Positions 49,031 to 61,400 of a stretch of 64,000 bases of DNA are shown in pieces (position 1 is the first letter of the stretch; each line of letters opens with the position of its first letter). Both the position numbers and the translations under genes were made by a program. The DNA comes from Alviniconcha marisindica (taxonomy: Eukaryota > Mollusca > Gastropoda > Provannidae). The stretch lies in contig JABMCL010001566.1 in assembly GCA_018857735.1 (NCBI GenBank), positions 30,001 through 94,000 of the forward strand, read 5' to 3'. Below the pieces are notes generated by a model. The model was not told where the DNA came from. It saw only the letters and a list, made by a program, of their open reading frames with translations, and searched no databases.

Positions 49031-49924
49031 GGGATTATAGGCCCTACCAGAGGTACATGTTGCAACCTGCTACAGCTTTTGTTCACAAGTCTTTGAAGGG
49101 GGGTGGGGGGGGGGGGGGGGGAACAGAAGCTAATACTGATCTTCCCTCACAAACATGCAAGGGTTTTTGTGTCAAATCTAACAATAACAAATAATGTTTT
49201 AGAAATCAATTCTGACACATGCGTGTGGGGTGAATGCAAGTATTAATTAGTAGTGAATGACAACAGTCTTCAGAAGTGTGACCTGAGCTCTGAGCCACTT
49301 CATTCGTTTCCCTCGGGATGTGAAGCACAGCTGTAAACACTGTTTGAAGTACAAACTTATCCTCTTACAATACTGAAGGGCTGAGCACTGACTGACTGAC
49401 ACGCGAAACAATGCGGTTCCTTCAGTCAAGCAATCCAGTTCCGTCTCGGTGCCGCCCCGCTGAAAACGGGTAACAACAGAAATAAGAATTTTCTCTCAGC
49501 CTGCGGACAAAAGAGATTATTTGAGAACGTGGTCACAGTCAAAATCGGCACACAATGCTGCTTTGTTCAGTTCACAAATAAAAACAGCAAGCTGCTGAGG
49601 AGAGCAGTCTGCGCACAGACCCTGGCTTCCACCCCACAGCCAACTGTGACCAGAGTCCCGCCCTGATGCACGGACCACAGCCCCAGCTTCCCTGCGCTGT
49701 CCACGGGTGTTGGGCACATCTCTCCCAGCAGACAGACATCAGCAACCGTGTGTAGCACCAGTGGATAACAGAATCAACGCCCCAGCCAGGGAGCGCCGCG
49801 CAGCAACTGCCCCAGAAACACAATGCACACTCGTGCTAAGTCTGTATCAAAAGAGTCTGTTTTCAAACCTAGCTGTTGACCTGTCAACCAGAAAACAAAA
49901 TGGGTGAAACAAAAACTACAGAGA
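49031..49924. other. Intergenic, unique
   Basis: G-rich run at about 49098-49121. Nothing else recognised. Confidence 0.4.
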
Positions 49925-51347
49925 TGAACAATGCGGAAGTTGTTTATTTACACGTCTTGCCCGAGGCTCCTCGCTGAGCAGGCAGTGCGAACCCAAGGGC
50001 TGGGGTTTTGAGGAGAGGGAGGGGGCGGAGTGCGCTCTGAGAGTCCATGCGGTGGCTGGCCGTGGTGAGCGACAAAGCAGCAGGACAGCAGCAGCTGAGA
50101 GAGACCCTCCTGCCGTCCGTCCCCCGCCCGCGTCGCTTTGACTAGGCAATTCACGTCAGAGGAGAGATACACCGACAGTCACACACACACTCCGCCCCCT
50201 CTAACTGGCCCAAGCCGCAGCTTGCTTATTGCGTCACACACCTTCTCCGGCTTCACGCCCAAGTGCCCGCCCCGTCCAGGGCCCCGCCAAACCCAAACAC
50301 CCCCAGGTTTCAGCAAGACCCAGTGCACGCAGGGGCGGCGTGAGTTCCCTAGACACCGCCTGATCCCACTGTTTTTGGCCGAGGGAGAGAAGGAAACGGT
50401 GTGAGGTACGAGATGTGTGAAGGCTGTGTGGAGAGTGAGGCCTTCGGTCAAGCCCGAGCACAAGATGGGAGTTGTCTATCACAGCAGAAACTGGCATTGC
50501 ACTAGCGGTAGGTCTGTACTGCCTGTGACACCGGCACTGGCATTGCACAACTACTTTTCCACATCCGTCTCACAGCAGCTGACGGCACAATCGTCATGTT
50601 TGTAACACTGGCATATAAGAGTGCGGACGCAGGACGCCGATTTTCTGTGGAACAGATACCGACCATTCCTTCACCTGAGTTGAGGTCAGCACTTGTGAAG
50701 TGACGCGTGGCAATGATGTTCCGCACATTTCTCAACTGTCCACCACAGGTGCTCTGCCTGGCTGTGACATGTCATGACACTGATGTTTTGCCAAGTCAGG
50801 CCATGTCATGTCAGCAGAAAATGTCTGTCACCAGTCTGTCAGGACGAAGCGGTCCCTGTGTCACAAACCGATTTCTAACCACCTGCCGCTTTGCAGTCAA
50901 ACCAAACTCAAACCAAACTATGGTGCCTGTTTCACAAACAATGCAAAACAGTCTCTAACACATTCAACTGCTCATGACACTGAAAAGTACACACGTCTGA
51001 TCTGACCTTGTCAGCATCAGTTGCTGAGAACTTCCTGTAGCACCCATACTCAACAGTTATCGAAAGCTGCAAAGTCCTGCATCACAAACATCACACCAAT
51101 CAATCCTTCACAGAGTCAGTGACAGCACGCGGCAGTCTGCCGTGTCACTGGTAACAACGTCCACACAGACAGCGCATGCAATAATCTTGTCACGTCGGCA
51201 TCTTCAGGCATGTCAGCAAATGTCACCCGCATGTCACCCTGCAAGCTGCGCCCGTTGCTGGCACCATCGTGACATCAGGTCGATGACAGGGGCACGTCGG
51301 TGCGCCAAGTGTTAGGACGTCATATCTGCAGTGTGACGATGCGATGG
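49925..51347 (-). other. Probable 3' UTR of the minus-strand gene
   Basis: Non-repetitive, moderately GC-rich sequence between the stop codon and the AATAAA near 49945. No long tandem array lies inside it, in contrast to the flanking DNA. Extent inferred only from the poly(A) signal. Confidence 0.35.
49943..49948 (-). terminator. Candidate poly(A) signal AATAAA for the minus-strand gene
   Basis: On the minus strand AATAAA is followed about 15-20 nt later by gcattgttcatctctgtag and then a T-rich stretch, the usual layout of signal, cleavage site and downstream element. This would give a 3' UTR of about 1.4 kb after the stop at 51348. Confidence 0.4.
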
Positions 51348-51379
51348 TCAGACGGCGGACACTTGCTCCTCTTCAGCAT
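51348..51379 (-). CDS. Unrecognised minus-strand gene: last coding exon and stop
   Basis: The acceptor tgtgctttcag|AT joins the preceding G to give GAT in phase 1, and the exon reads DAEEEQVSAV, then TGA (51350-51348). The terminal S-A-V fits a class I PDZ ligand. Reading the exon in phase 0 gives a different 19-residue open end; that was rejected because the preceding donor leaves one base over. Confidence 0.5.
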
Positions 51380-52368
51380 CTGAAAGCACAGGGAGCAGAC
51401 TGACGTGCGGGGTTAAGCATCAGCGAAAGCTGCAACTCCACATGGCACGCAAAGGGGAATACCTGGGTACCTGGCTTGGGTTGGGGATGAGAGGGCAGTG
51501 TGAAATGGAGGGTCAGATTCAGGCTTCTACTCCAAAGCTGGTGAAACTACAGAGTACCATTCTGATACTGAGTAAATCTAAGTGGCAAAAAACAGGCTGT
51601 CATGAATGATTTTGTTTTATGCATAGTAAGGCTGCCAGCAGTAGCTGCCGATTAAAAAGCTATTTCTAGTTCAAGAGCTGAAAGCAATATTCTGATTTTC
51701 TGGCCTCATCCCAATTCTTGCTTGCAGAAATTGGTAATCAAACCATCCAGAATGCTACCCACCACCCATCCTGCTGTGTCAAAAGTGTGGCTTGCTTGTC
51801 TACTGTGAGCTCTGACAACACCTCACATCATCTTCCTTCCTTGCTGGGAGTCCTCCCTGTGACGCAATCTACACTGTCTGCTCCGTCCACAGAGTCCTTG
51901 AAAAGAAGCTCATGATGGCTGATGATCAGGAAAAAAATCACACTTTTTCTAAATCCTGGAAAAGATGATCTCATTTTGGTGTGAAGAGCTGCACTGAGAG
52001 GGAGACTGCTGTAGGCATGCCTGCCAATCTTGACAGCAGTAGCTGCTGGTAACGATGAGGATGAGGATGTATGCATCTGTCACTTTCTTCCTACACTTGT
52101 TTTCCAGCCATCCATTGCTGTCCTCAATTCAACAGCAAGCCACACAATTTCAAGCGTGATGGGTGAAAAAACTACGAAGCTTCTGCCTGGTCTGTATTAC
52201 TAGTGTACGGCAGAATCAAGACTGTGACAGCAGTTTGAAGATCTGGAACACCACGAACAGCCTTTTTTTTCTTTTTTTTTCTCAGCACAAATTCTGCTTT
52301 AAAATGACTAGGGGAAAAAGTGATCAGAAAAAAATATTTCTAACCCCCCTTTTCATATACTGCCATCA

Positions 52369-52449
<81 letters not shown>

Positions 52450-55400
52450 GCATGTTTCTGTATATGTGACTGTGTCTGCGTATTGCTAGTGTTGTATTGT
52501 ACAGTTGCCTGCACTTCCACTTAATGTGGAATATGGGGCATTGAATAAATCTCCCTTATTGCTATCATCAATCATCATGGATTCTGAAATCACTCTGGTT
52601 TCAGCAGAACAGTCTTATGAGAGTTCTAGTTACAAGGAGTCTACTGTATATCAACAAAGCAAGTACTAATAACATTAATAAGTACTAATAACATTAATCA
52701 TTAATCCTCAAAAATAACGGATGAACTTAACAAAGCAGATACTAGTTAGTGTCTGAGGATGGGTACTACAGAAGATGCATTCAGTGGGCACCAGTACATG
52801 GTGTGCCCAAAGCCTTGTCTACAGAAGATGCATTCAGAGGTCACCAGTACAAGGCATGCCCAAAGCCTTGTATACAGAAGATGCATTCAGTGGGCACCAG
52901 TACATGGCGTGCCCAAAGCCTTGTATACAGAAGATGCATTCAGTGGGCACCAGTACATGGCATGCCCAAAGCCTTGTATACAGAAGATGCATTCAGAGGG
53001 CACAATACATGGCGTGCCCAAAGCCTTGTATACAGAAGATGCATTCAGAGGGCACCAGTACATGGCGTGCCCAAAGCCTTGTATACAGAAGATGCATTCA
53101 GTGGGCACCAGTACATGGCGTGCCCAAAGCCTTGTATACAGAAGATGCATTCAGAGGGCACCAGTACATGGCGTGCCCAAAGCCTTGTCAGGTGCTTCAT
53201 GGGACAGTACATGGCGTGCCCAAAGCCTTGTATACAGAAGATGCATTCAGAGGGCACCAGTACATGGCGTGCCCAAAGCCTTGTATACAGAAGAGCATCA
53301 GACACGACATGGTCCCAAAAGGGACAGAAAAGCATCAGACACCAGTACATGGCGTCCCAAGCCACCATAGAGGGACCTACATGGCGTCCAAAGCCTTTTC
53401 AGAAGACGCATTCAGACAGAGGGCACCAGCACATGGCGTGCCCAAAGCCTTGTCTACAGAAGACGCATTCAGACAGAGGGCACCAGTACATGGCGTGCCC
53501 AAAACTTTGTCAGTCTCTCATGCTCAGTCTACAAGAGTATAAGACCAAAGCAAAGGACCATGCAGACAGCATCACATTACCTGGTCAGGTCAGAGCACAC
53601 CTGACACACTACCTGGTCAGATCAGAGCACACCTGACACACTACCTGGTCAGGTCAGAGCACACCTGACACACTACCTGGTCAGGTCAGAGCACACCTGA
53701 CACACTACCTGGTCAGGTCAGAGCACACCTGACACACTACTTGGTCAGGTCAGAGCACACCCAAAACAAGTTCAAATGCAAAAAGCATATCACTTGTAAG
53801 ATAACGAGACAGACATAAAACACAAATTCTGTAACTTTGTATCTTCTCTTAATCACCCAATTTCCTTTTGTCTCCCCATTGCCAACAATGCTGATGTTTT
53901 ATCATACACTTTTGACGCAATGCAATGTCATAGTGTTCCAACTGTATGTTGCTGGGTTTGCTAAAAATAGTAAAGGTATCTTCAAACAGGTCCAGAACGA
54001 TCCCCACTCTTTGTAAGATCTGAATTTGTACAGTTCAGATCAAGAAGGTATTTATGCGCTGGGGAAAGTCCATGCATACTCTCCCCTGTCTCTCAGCAGT
54101 TTGCCCAAGGTTAAGTGTGAAACAGTCCCAATGCTGAATGAGCTGTCAGGAGGGGACTGGAGTCAGGCAAGCCTACCACACTTGCCAGCAGTAGCTGTAG
54201 AAAACAGTGAGGACTGACATCCCCATCATGTCCCCCCCTCCCACCCCCCAAGCTAGTGCCCATCACGTCTCCCAGCCCAAATTAGTGCCCATCACGTCCC
54301 CCAGCCCCAAACTAGTGCCCATCACGTCCCCCCGCCCCAAACTAGTGCCCATCGCATCCCCCATCCCCAAACTAATGCCCATCATCCCCAAACTAGTGCG
54401 CACCATGTCCCCCAGCCCCAAACTAGTGCCCATCATCCCCAAACTAGTGCCCATCACGTCCCCCAGCCCCAAACTAGTGCCCATCAGCCCCAAACTAGTG
54501 CCCATCAGCCCCAAACTAGTGCAGAGAAAAGCAGACCATCACCCAGCCACAGTTTCCTGGCCCCAAGCTGAGGGACAGAGGGAGGGAGGGAAGGTGGAGG
54601 AGGAGGGTGGGGGTGCGGACATGGACCTACCCTCACTGGCCTGCCTGGCAGGCTGCGGCTGCCGACCCCCACAGATGCCGTCATGCGACTGCGTGCGATC
54701 GCCTGCTGCCATTAGTTTGTGTCGAGCCAGCTGCGCCATGTGAGCTGCCGAGTGGTAGTCGGGGAGGGGCGGTCGCCGAATGTGGGGGTAGCCCGGGAAG
54801 GAGGAGTGGCTACTGACTACACAGACAACGCACAAACCCCCTGCTCTCTCAGAACCGTGCCGTGCGGGCCACGCCAGCGTCGCCTCTCACATCTTACCCG
54901 CCGGGCCATCTCGCATGAAAACAGGGCCAACAAGGGACGCTCTTTTTCACCACGCAGCGAAGAGAGAAAACAACGTGGAGAAGGGGTTCCGTCAATGCTT
55001 TCTGTGGTGGTTCTCTTTTTCACTACCGTATGGAATGAGACACGTACCATGACCTTTTCTTCACTGCTTTTTTGTCCTGCTTCTAGTTCTAGTTTTATTC
55101 TCCCACTTACTGATTCTCTGGGTACAAGCAGGTCACGTTGGTTTTCAGAGCATATTACTGAAAACAACATTTGACTTGCATTGTGCAATACAATAACATG
55201 GTTACAATCAAAGCTGTAGGTAAACTTTATGGGGGAAACAAAATGCTATATATGGTGTATGTACATTGCAAAGTAACAGATGTTAGTTTGTAGCAGTAAT
55301 AGCCTGTGTTCATGCGAGGTGCCCAAGTAAGAAAAACATCTACACTGCTATACCTTAGGAAAATAACGGATCACACTTGTTACATAGCCAATTATTTGCC

Positions 55401-58400
55401 ACAAAAACAAGAAGTTAACTTGCAAAAAACAAAAACTGAGATTTGACTGCCAGAACCTTGCATCTCCCTTCTTATTTACAATTTAAAAAAATGTTAAAAC
55501 AAAATGAAAAAAAACACAGTTCTGGCAGTCAAACCTCACAATTTTATCCCTTTTCACATACTAACCATGCCGTAAGAACAATCAAATTAAACATGCATTT
55601 TCTGGCTTTCATTTCAGAATAACACATTTCAACCAAAGGAGAAATCAGATGGTCTGACATCAAAAGAGCTTTGTGGAGCTAATGTTCATCAACTCCAAGT
55701 TGTACGAAGCTTGCCCTGCCTCATGCAACCACACTGGTGCCAAGACACGACCCAACACACACAGAGACATGCAGGACTGTCTTCATTGCCAGCACCCAGC
55801 ACTGACCAGCTACCAGCCTTCATCACTTTTAAAGCTGATTTGCAACGTGTCCAAATGTATCTGAAAATGCCAAAAGTCTGAAGCTTTCTGTTTGTTCTTT
55901 GTACTTAAAGTCCTCAGATTTCTCTTGACAATAAGTTCTTGTGAGAGAGTGGACAATGACCTGGACTTCAATCTGAAACATCTGTTGGCACAGAAAGTAT
56001 TTGATTTTGGTATGACGTGACAAATTGATCTTTTTCACAATGTACTTTCATCTTTTGCTTTGGGTCACTGACAGTGAGGGTCAGCGCAGGGACACCCTGC
56101 ATGTGTCCAACAGACATGTGATAACAGTACCAAGCTACAACAGCAAGGAGGACACACAACCAAAAACACCCATCCGTGTCAAGGCCCATGCTCTGGTCAC
56201 TCCCTCTGACGACACAGTCACACTTCATGCTTTCACGCTGTGCACTCCCCGTCTGTTCGGTGCTTCTACTGTTGCGGGAGGAATGTAGCCCCTGTGGGAA
56301 AGTTGCACTGTGCTGCCACGGGCTAGCTCATCCACTGCATGCTTCACCTGGTTCACCTCATCACCAAGCTGCCCACCCCCACCCCCACCCCCCCTTCAGG
56401 TCTTCTAGTCTTGCTTACGGTACTGCACCCTCACCCATACTTCTTTAGAAAGCAAACAATTCATCGTTACGTAAAGGACACCTAAAATGTGCGTTCTGAG
56501 TCTTAGCACACTGGCACTCAGGAACATATACAAATAAATCTGCTCTGTGTAAAAGTGAAGGGAGCGCACCACAGGTCTACAGCTCAGTGGCTTCATCCCG
56601 CACAGACCTGCTGTGCCGGTACAGGACTTGATGGGCAAAACAATAACAGTGACACAAATAGTGTCACTCAAGTTTATCCCTTTCCCTGCAAAACAAGTTC
56701 CACTGTTGTGACTTGGAGCAATTTCTCTCTGAGACTAGTCTCAAGGAGAGATTAAGGTAGCAGCAACTGTTCATTCTGAGAGCCTTGCTCCACGCGAAAA
56801 GGCGTGGGCAGCGGGAACTGTACAACACCCTACAAGATGATGGGAAGTACTTGCCACGCACCTCATAGGAACAGAGGACATTGTCAGTACAATGTTACAG
56901 CTGATCAGCATGGGAAGGCTATGCACGACATACCTGTCAATAATGATATACCTGTGGATAATCATACAGCATACCTGTCAATAATGATATACCTGTGGAT
57001 AATCATACCTGTCAATAATCTTGCATGACATACCAGTCAATAATCTTGCGTGACATACCTGTCAATGATCATGCATACCTGTCAATGATCTTGCATGATA
57101 TACCTGTGAATAATCAATCAGCTGACTGACTGGACTACACAGGAGGCTACACAGGGGGATGCATCAACACATGCGGTTATGTGGCAGGAGAGGAAAGGGG
57201 TGGATGGGGGGCAGGCTGTGGGGTAGGGGAAGGGGTAGGGGTAGGGTAAGGAGGGGGGGGGGGGGGGGGGTCCCTGGTGCATACCTGGTGTGTTGCTCAT
57301 GGTGGCGTTGTGCATGACAACGTTGTAGGAAGGGAGGGGCGGCCTTATCTGTGGAACTGGCAGGCCTGAAACACAGGTGGTCAGCACTGACAAGTGAGGC
57401 ATACACACACAGACATTTCACCCTGAAACACAGCTGGTCAGCACTGACAAGTGAGGCATACACACACAGACATTTCACCCTGAAACACAGCTGGTCAGCA
57501 CTGACAAGTGAGGCATACACACACAGACATTTCACCCTGAAACACAGCTGGTCAGCACTGACAAGTGAGGCATACACACACAGACATTTCACCCTGAAAC
57601 ACAGCTGGTCAGCACTGACAAGTGAGGCATACACACACAGACATTTCACCCTGAAACACAGCTGGTCAGCACTGACAAGTGAGGCATACACACACAGACA
57701 TTTCACCCTGAAACACTGGTGGTCAGCACTGACAAAAATGAGGCATACACACACAGACATTTCACTGCAGCTAAAATTCATACAGACACTTCACAGCGGC
57801 TAAAACCCATAAATGGATAGACACTTTATGGTGGCTAAACCTCATAAATGGACAAACACTTTACAGTGGCTAAAACCCATCCAGGGATGGACTTTACAGC
57901 ACTACTTGGCTCAAACTCATATAAGGGTGAGCACTTTACAGCAGCTAAAACCCATTCATGGATGGATTTTACAGCACTACTTGGCTCCCACTTTACAGTG
58001 GCTAAAACAAATACATGGGCAGACACTTTACAGTGGCTAAAACCCATACATGGGCGGACACTTTACAGTGGCTAAAACCTATACATGGGTGGACACTTTA
58101 CAGTGGCTAAAACCCACATGTGGGCAGACACTTTACAGTGGCTAAAACCCATACACAGGTGGACACTTTACAGTGACTAAAACCCACATATGGGCAGACA
58201 TTTTACAGTGGCTAAAACCCACATGTGGGCACACTTTACAGTGGCTAAAACCCACGTGTGGGCAGACACTTTACAGTGGCTAAAACCCACGTGTGGGCAG
58301 ACACTTTACAGTGGCTAAAACCCACGTGTGGGCAGACACTTTACAGTGGCTAAAACCCATGGGTGGGCAGACACTTTACAGTGGCTAAAACCCATGTGTG

Positions 58401-61400
58401 GGCAGACACTTTACAGTGGCTAAAACCCACGTGCGGGCAGACACAACCTGTTTGTTTGGTCCTGCACTTATCTAGTTGAAATTCTGCCTCTTGCGCCGAC
58501 CGCAAAATTCTGTGTAAGCCTAACAGCGTTACTGTCAGTATCCTCCAGCTTGGCACCCTCCATGGAAATCAATATTTTTCACTGATGCCTGGTTAGATCT
58601 AGACCGTTTGCTGGCACTGGCAGATTCCTGGCTGGTTTGTGTACCTGCTTGAGTCGGCGGCTTATTGTCAACCGGCTCAGAGCTAGCGAAAGGACCTGGT
58701 TTAAAACCATCATCATGACAATGAAAAACAAAATGAAAAAAAGTCAGTTTCTGTGCTGTCTTTTGCCACATTATGCTGATCTGCGAAATGTGGTCAGTCA
58801 CCCATGCAAATGAATGGTGGGAAAACCGACACAGGCAGTGAACTACCACTGACATCGTTCTATGACACCCAGCCTGGCCTGGCAGCTATCCAAGTTGGCA
58901 TGTTCCGACGACTGATGTCACACCTTGACGTCACAGACACAGACTGGGCAAGAGAGGCTGCTTAAAGCCTTTAATTAAAATGTATTCTGTCATACAGATC
59001 TGGACTTTTTTGTGTGTATAGTAAATGCAACAAGTTTGAGCAATTGTGTGACAGGGGTTTATTTTGCACAAAACGTGTGTTTTTATTTTCGTATTTGTGA
59101 TCCCGAGTTGGCCGAGCCATCAGAGACTGCCTCCCTTGCAAGTGTGACTGACAAGTCTGATTCATTTTAACAACAAGGCTGTTTTAGTTCAGCAATGAAG
59201 CTGTCCTCTCATAATAAAGTTGTACACTGTTCTTTTGAACCATCAAAGACACCATGGCAGTGGGCCACTAAAGCCAGCCTAGCATCTCTGTCACAATGTA
59301 ATGCAATTCAGCTCTGAGTCAAGGCAAACTCCTCTCTGAGTATAATGCAATTCAGCTCTCAATCAAGGCAAACTCCTCTCTGTCACAATGTAATGCAATT
59401 CAGCTCTCAATCAAGGCAGACTCCCTTGAGAACAGATTCCACCCCAGCAAGAATGAGACTAGACTAGTGCGTGACAAAAACCAATGACACCCAGACCCAG
59501 TGCGTCTACACGTGAATGAAGGACGCAGGGGTGGGAGACTTACCTGGCGTTTGATATGACAGTGGTGTGTGTTGTAACGATGACTGTGATTGGTGGCGAG
59601 AAGCGGGGCCCAATGAGCGTGGGGGATGGTGCTGGGGGTCAAAGGTGGAAGAGGTGGAGCTGCCGTGACCTGAATCGGAGTCTGCACACAGTTCCATGGA
59701 GCCCAGAGAACCTGTGTCAGATAGTTCATGAGATAGCCTCACCAGGACACAGTAACTGGATAGTTCATTAGACATCCTCACAAAGGCACGGTAATTGGAT
59801 AGTTCATTAGACATCCTCACAAAGGCACGGTAACTGGATAGTTCATTAGACATCCTCACAAAGGCACGGTAATCGGATAGTTCATTAGACATCCTCATGA
59901 AGGCATGGTAATCGGATAGTTCATTAGACATCCTCACAAAGGCACGGTAATCAGTTCATTAGACATCCTCACCAGGACGTGGTAATGATTACAACACACA
60001 AACACAAAATTAAATCAATTACCGCCCTCTTGCCAACCAGAACATATTTAATTCACAGTTCTTTGTGTCAAAACCAGCAACTTTTTCTTTGTTTGGAAAC
60101 ACCCCCCCACCCCACCCCCCTGAAGAAAAAACAACATGTCATTCTCTGTCCCATTTCCACTTCCATTCTTTTATTTAGCTCTTCATTATTTACTTTGCTG
60201 AGTTTAGTTATAGTCTGAACACAGATGTCTGTCTACATGACTTGTGTCTATAAGATAAATCTAACTGGCTTATGATCTGTCAGTAGATCAAAAGATATTG
60301 TGCAAACATCTGCACCTTTGTCACTGCTCTTTAACTGATTTGTTTTCTTTCTTTCTTTTAAAAAAGACATAAAAATAATGCGATCAACTTGGATGGTTCA
60401 AAATGTCAGTGTAGACATGTACACCTGTGCTGACTGATTGATGGACAGATGAACAAGGTGTGAATGAGATGGACAAGAAATGAAGTGACCTCAACTTCAA
60501 AAGCAAGTCACTGATGTCGCATCACAACAGTCACAGCCTCATACACTACTCATTACACAGCACACTGAAAACACCCACAGCGCTAAACACTTTAGAACTG
60601 AACACATCACTTCTGGCATGTCAACACACTGAAGTCACAGTGCTCAACACTTTAGAACTGAACACATCACTTCTGGCATGTCAACACACTGAAGTCACAG
60701 TGCTAAACACTTTAGAACTGAACACAGCACTTCTGGCATGTCAACACACTGAAGTCACTGTGCTCAACACTTTAGAACTGAACACAGCACTTCTGGCATG
60801 TCAACACACTGAAGTCACTGTGCTCAACACTTTAGAACTGAACACATCACTTCTGGCATGTCAACACACTGAAGTCACCGTGCTAAACACTTTAGAACTG
60901 AACACATCACTTCTGGGATGTCAACACACTGAAGTCACAGTGCTAAACACTTTAGAACTGAACACATCACTTCTGGGATGTCAACACACTGAAGTCACAG
61001 TGCTAAACACTTTAGAACTGAACACATCACTTCTGGCATGTTACAAGACAAAGAGAATGATAGCTTCAATCACAAAGAGCTGAGCTCGTTGCTTTCAGTG
61101 AAGTACAACACATACATCAATGTGCTGAAAACTGTGAAATTCTGGTGCTTCACAAGACAGCACAATGAAAGTGTCAGTCCATTAGAATGGCACTCTTCAG
61201 CCTGTTACCACACAGAGAAAACAAAGCACTGAAAACTATGAACTGAACTTTTGGTCTGACACAACACAACGACAGTGTTAACCAATCAGAGCTGAGCTTG
61301 TCAGTTTGACAAACCAATTAATGTGACATTAAAACCTGTTACCAAGGTTGACAAATGTCAATTTCAATCAAAGTGGACTGAATCACTTTAACAGTAGGTA

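Noticed and set aside
48544..49194. Acidic VTRWSEDGEYDNERG repeat as a protein domain
   Set aside because: The 57-bp unit is a multiple of 3 and the opposite strand is equally open. No splice sites or start support expression.
51292..51379. Alternative reading of the last minus-strand exon ending in TLQI
   Set aside because: It requires phase 0, but the preceding donor (GAGG|GTAGGT) leaves one extra base; the phase-1 reading ends in VSAV.
52749..53636. 295-codon frame with Cys/Pro repeats (MACPKPCIQKMHS)
   Set aside because: A 53-bp minisatellite read in three frames in turn; intronic on the other strand and without domain similarity.
58535..58695. Longer version of the 51-nt minus-strand exon reading on to a stop near 58535
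   Set aside because: No good donor in the extension, and it would end the protein early; the donor CAG|GTACAC keeps the phase-1 chain intact.
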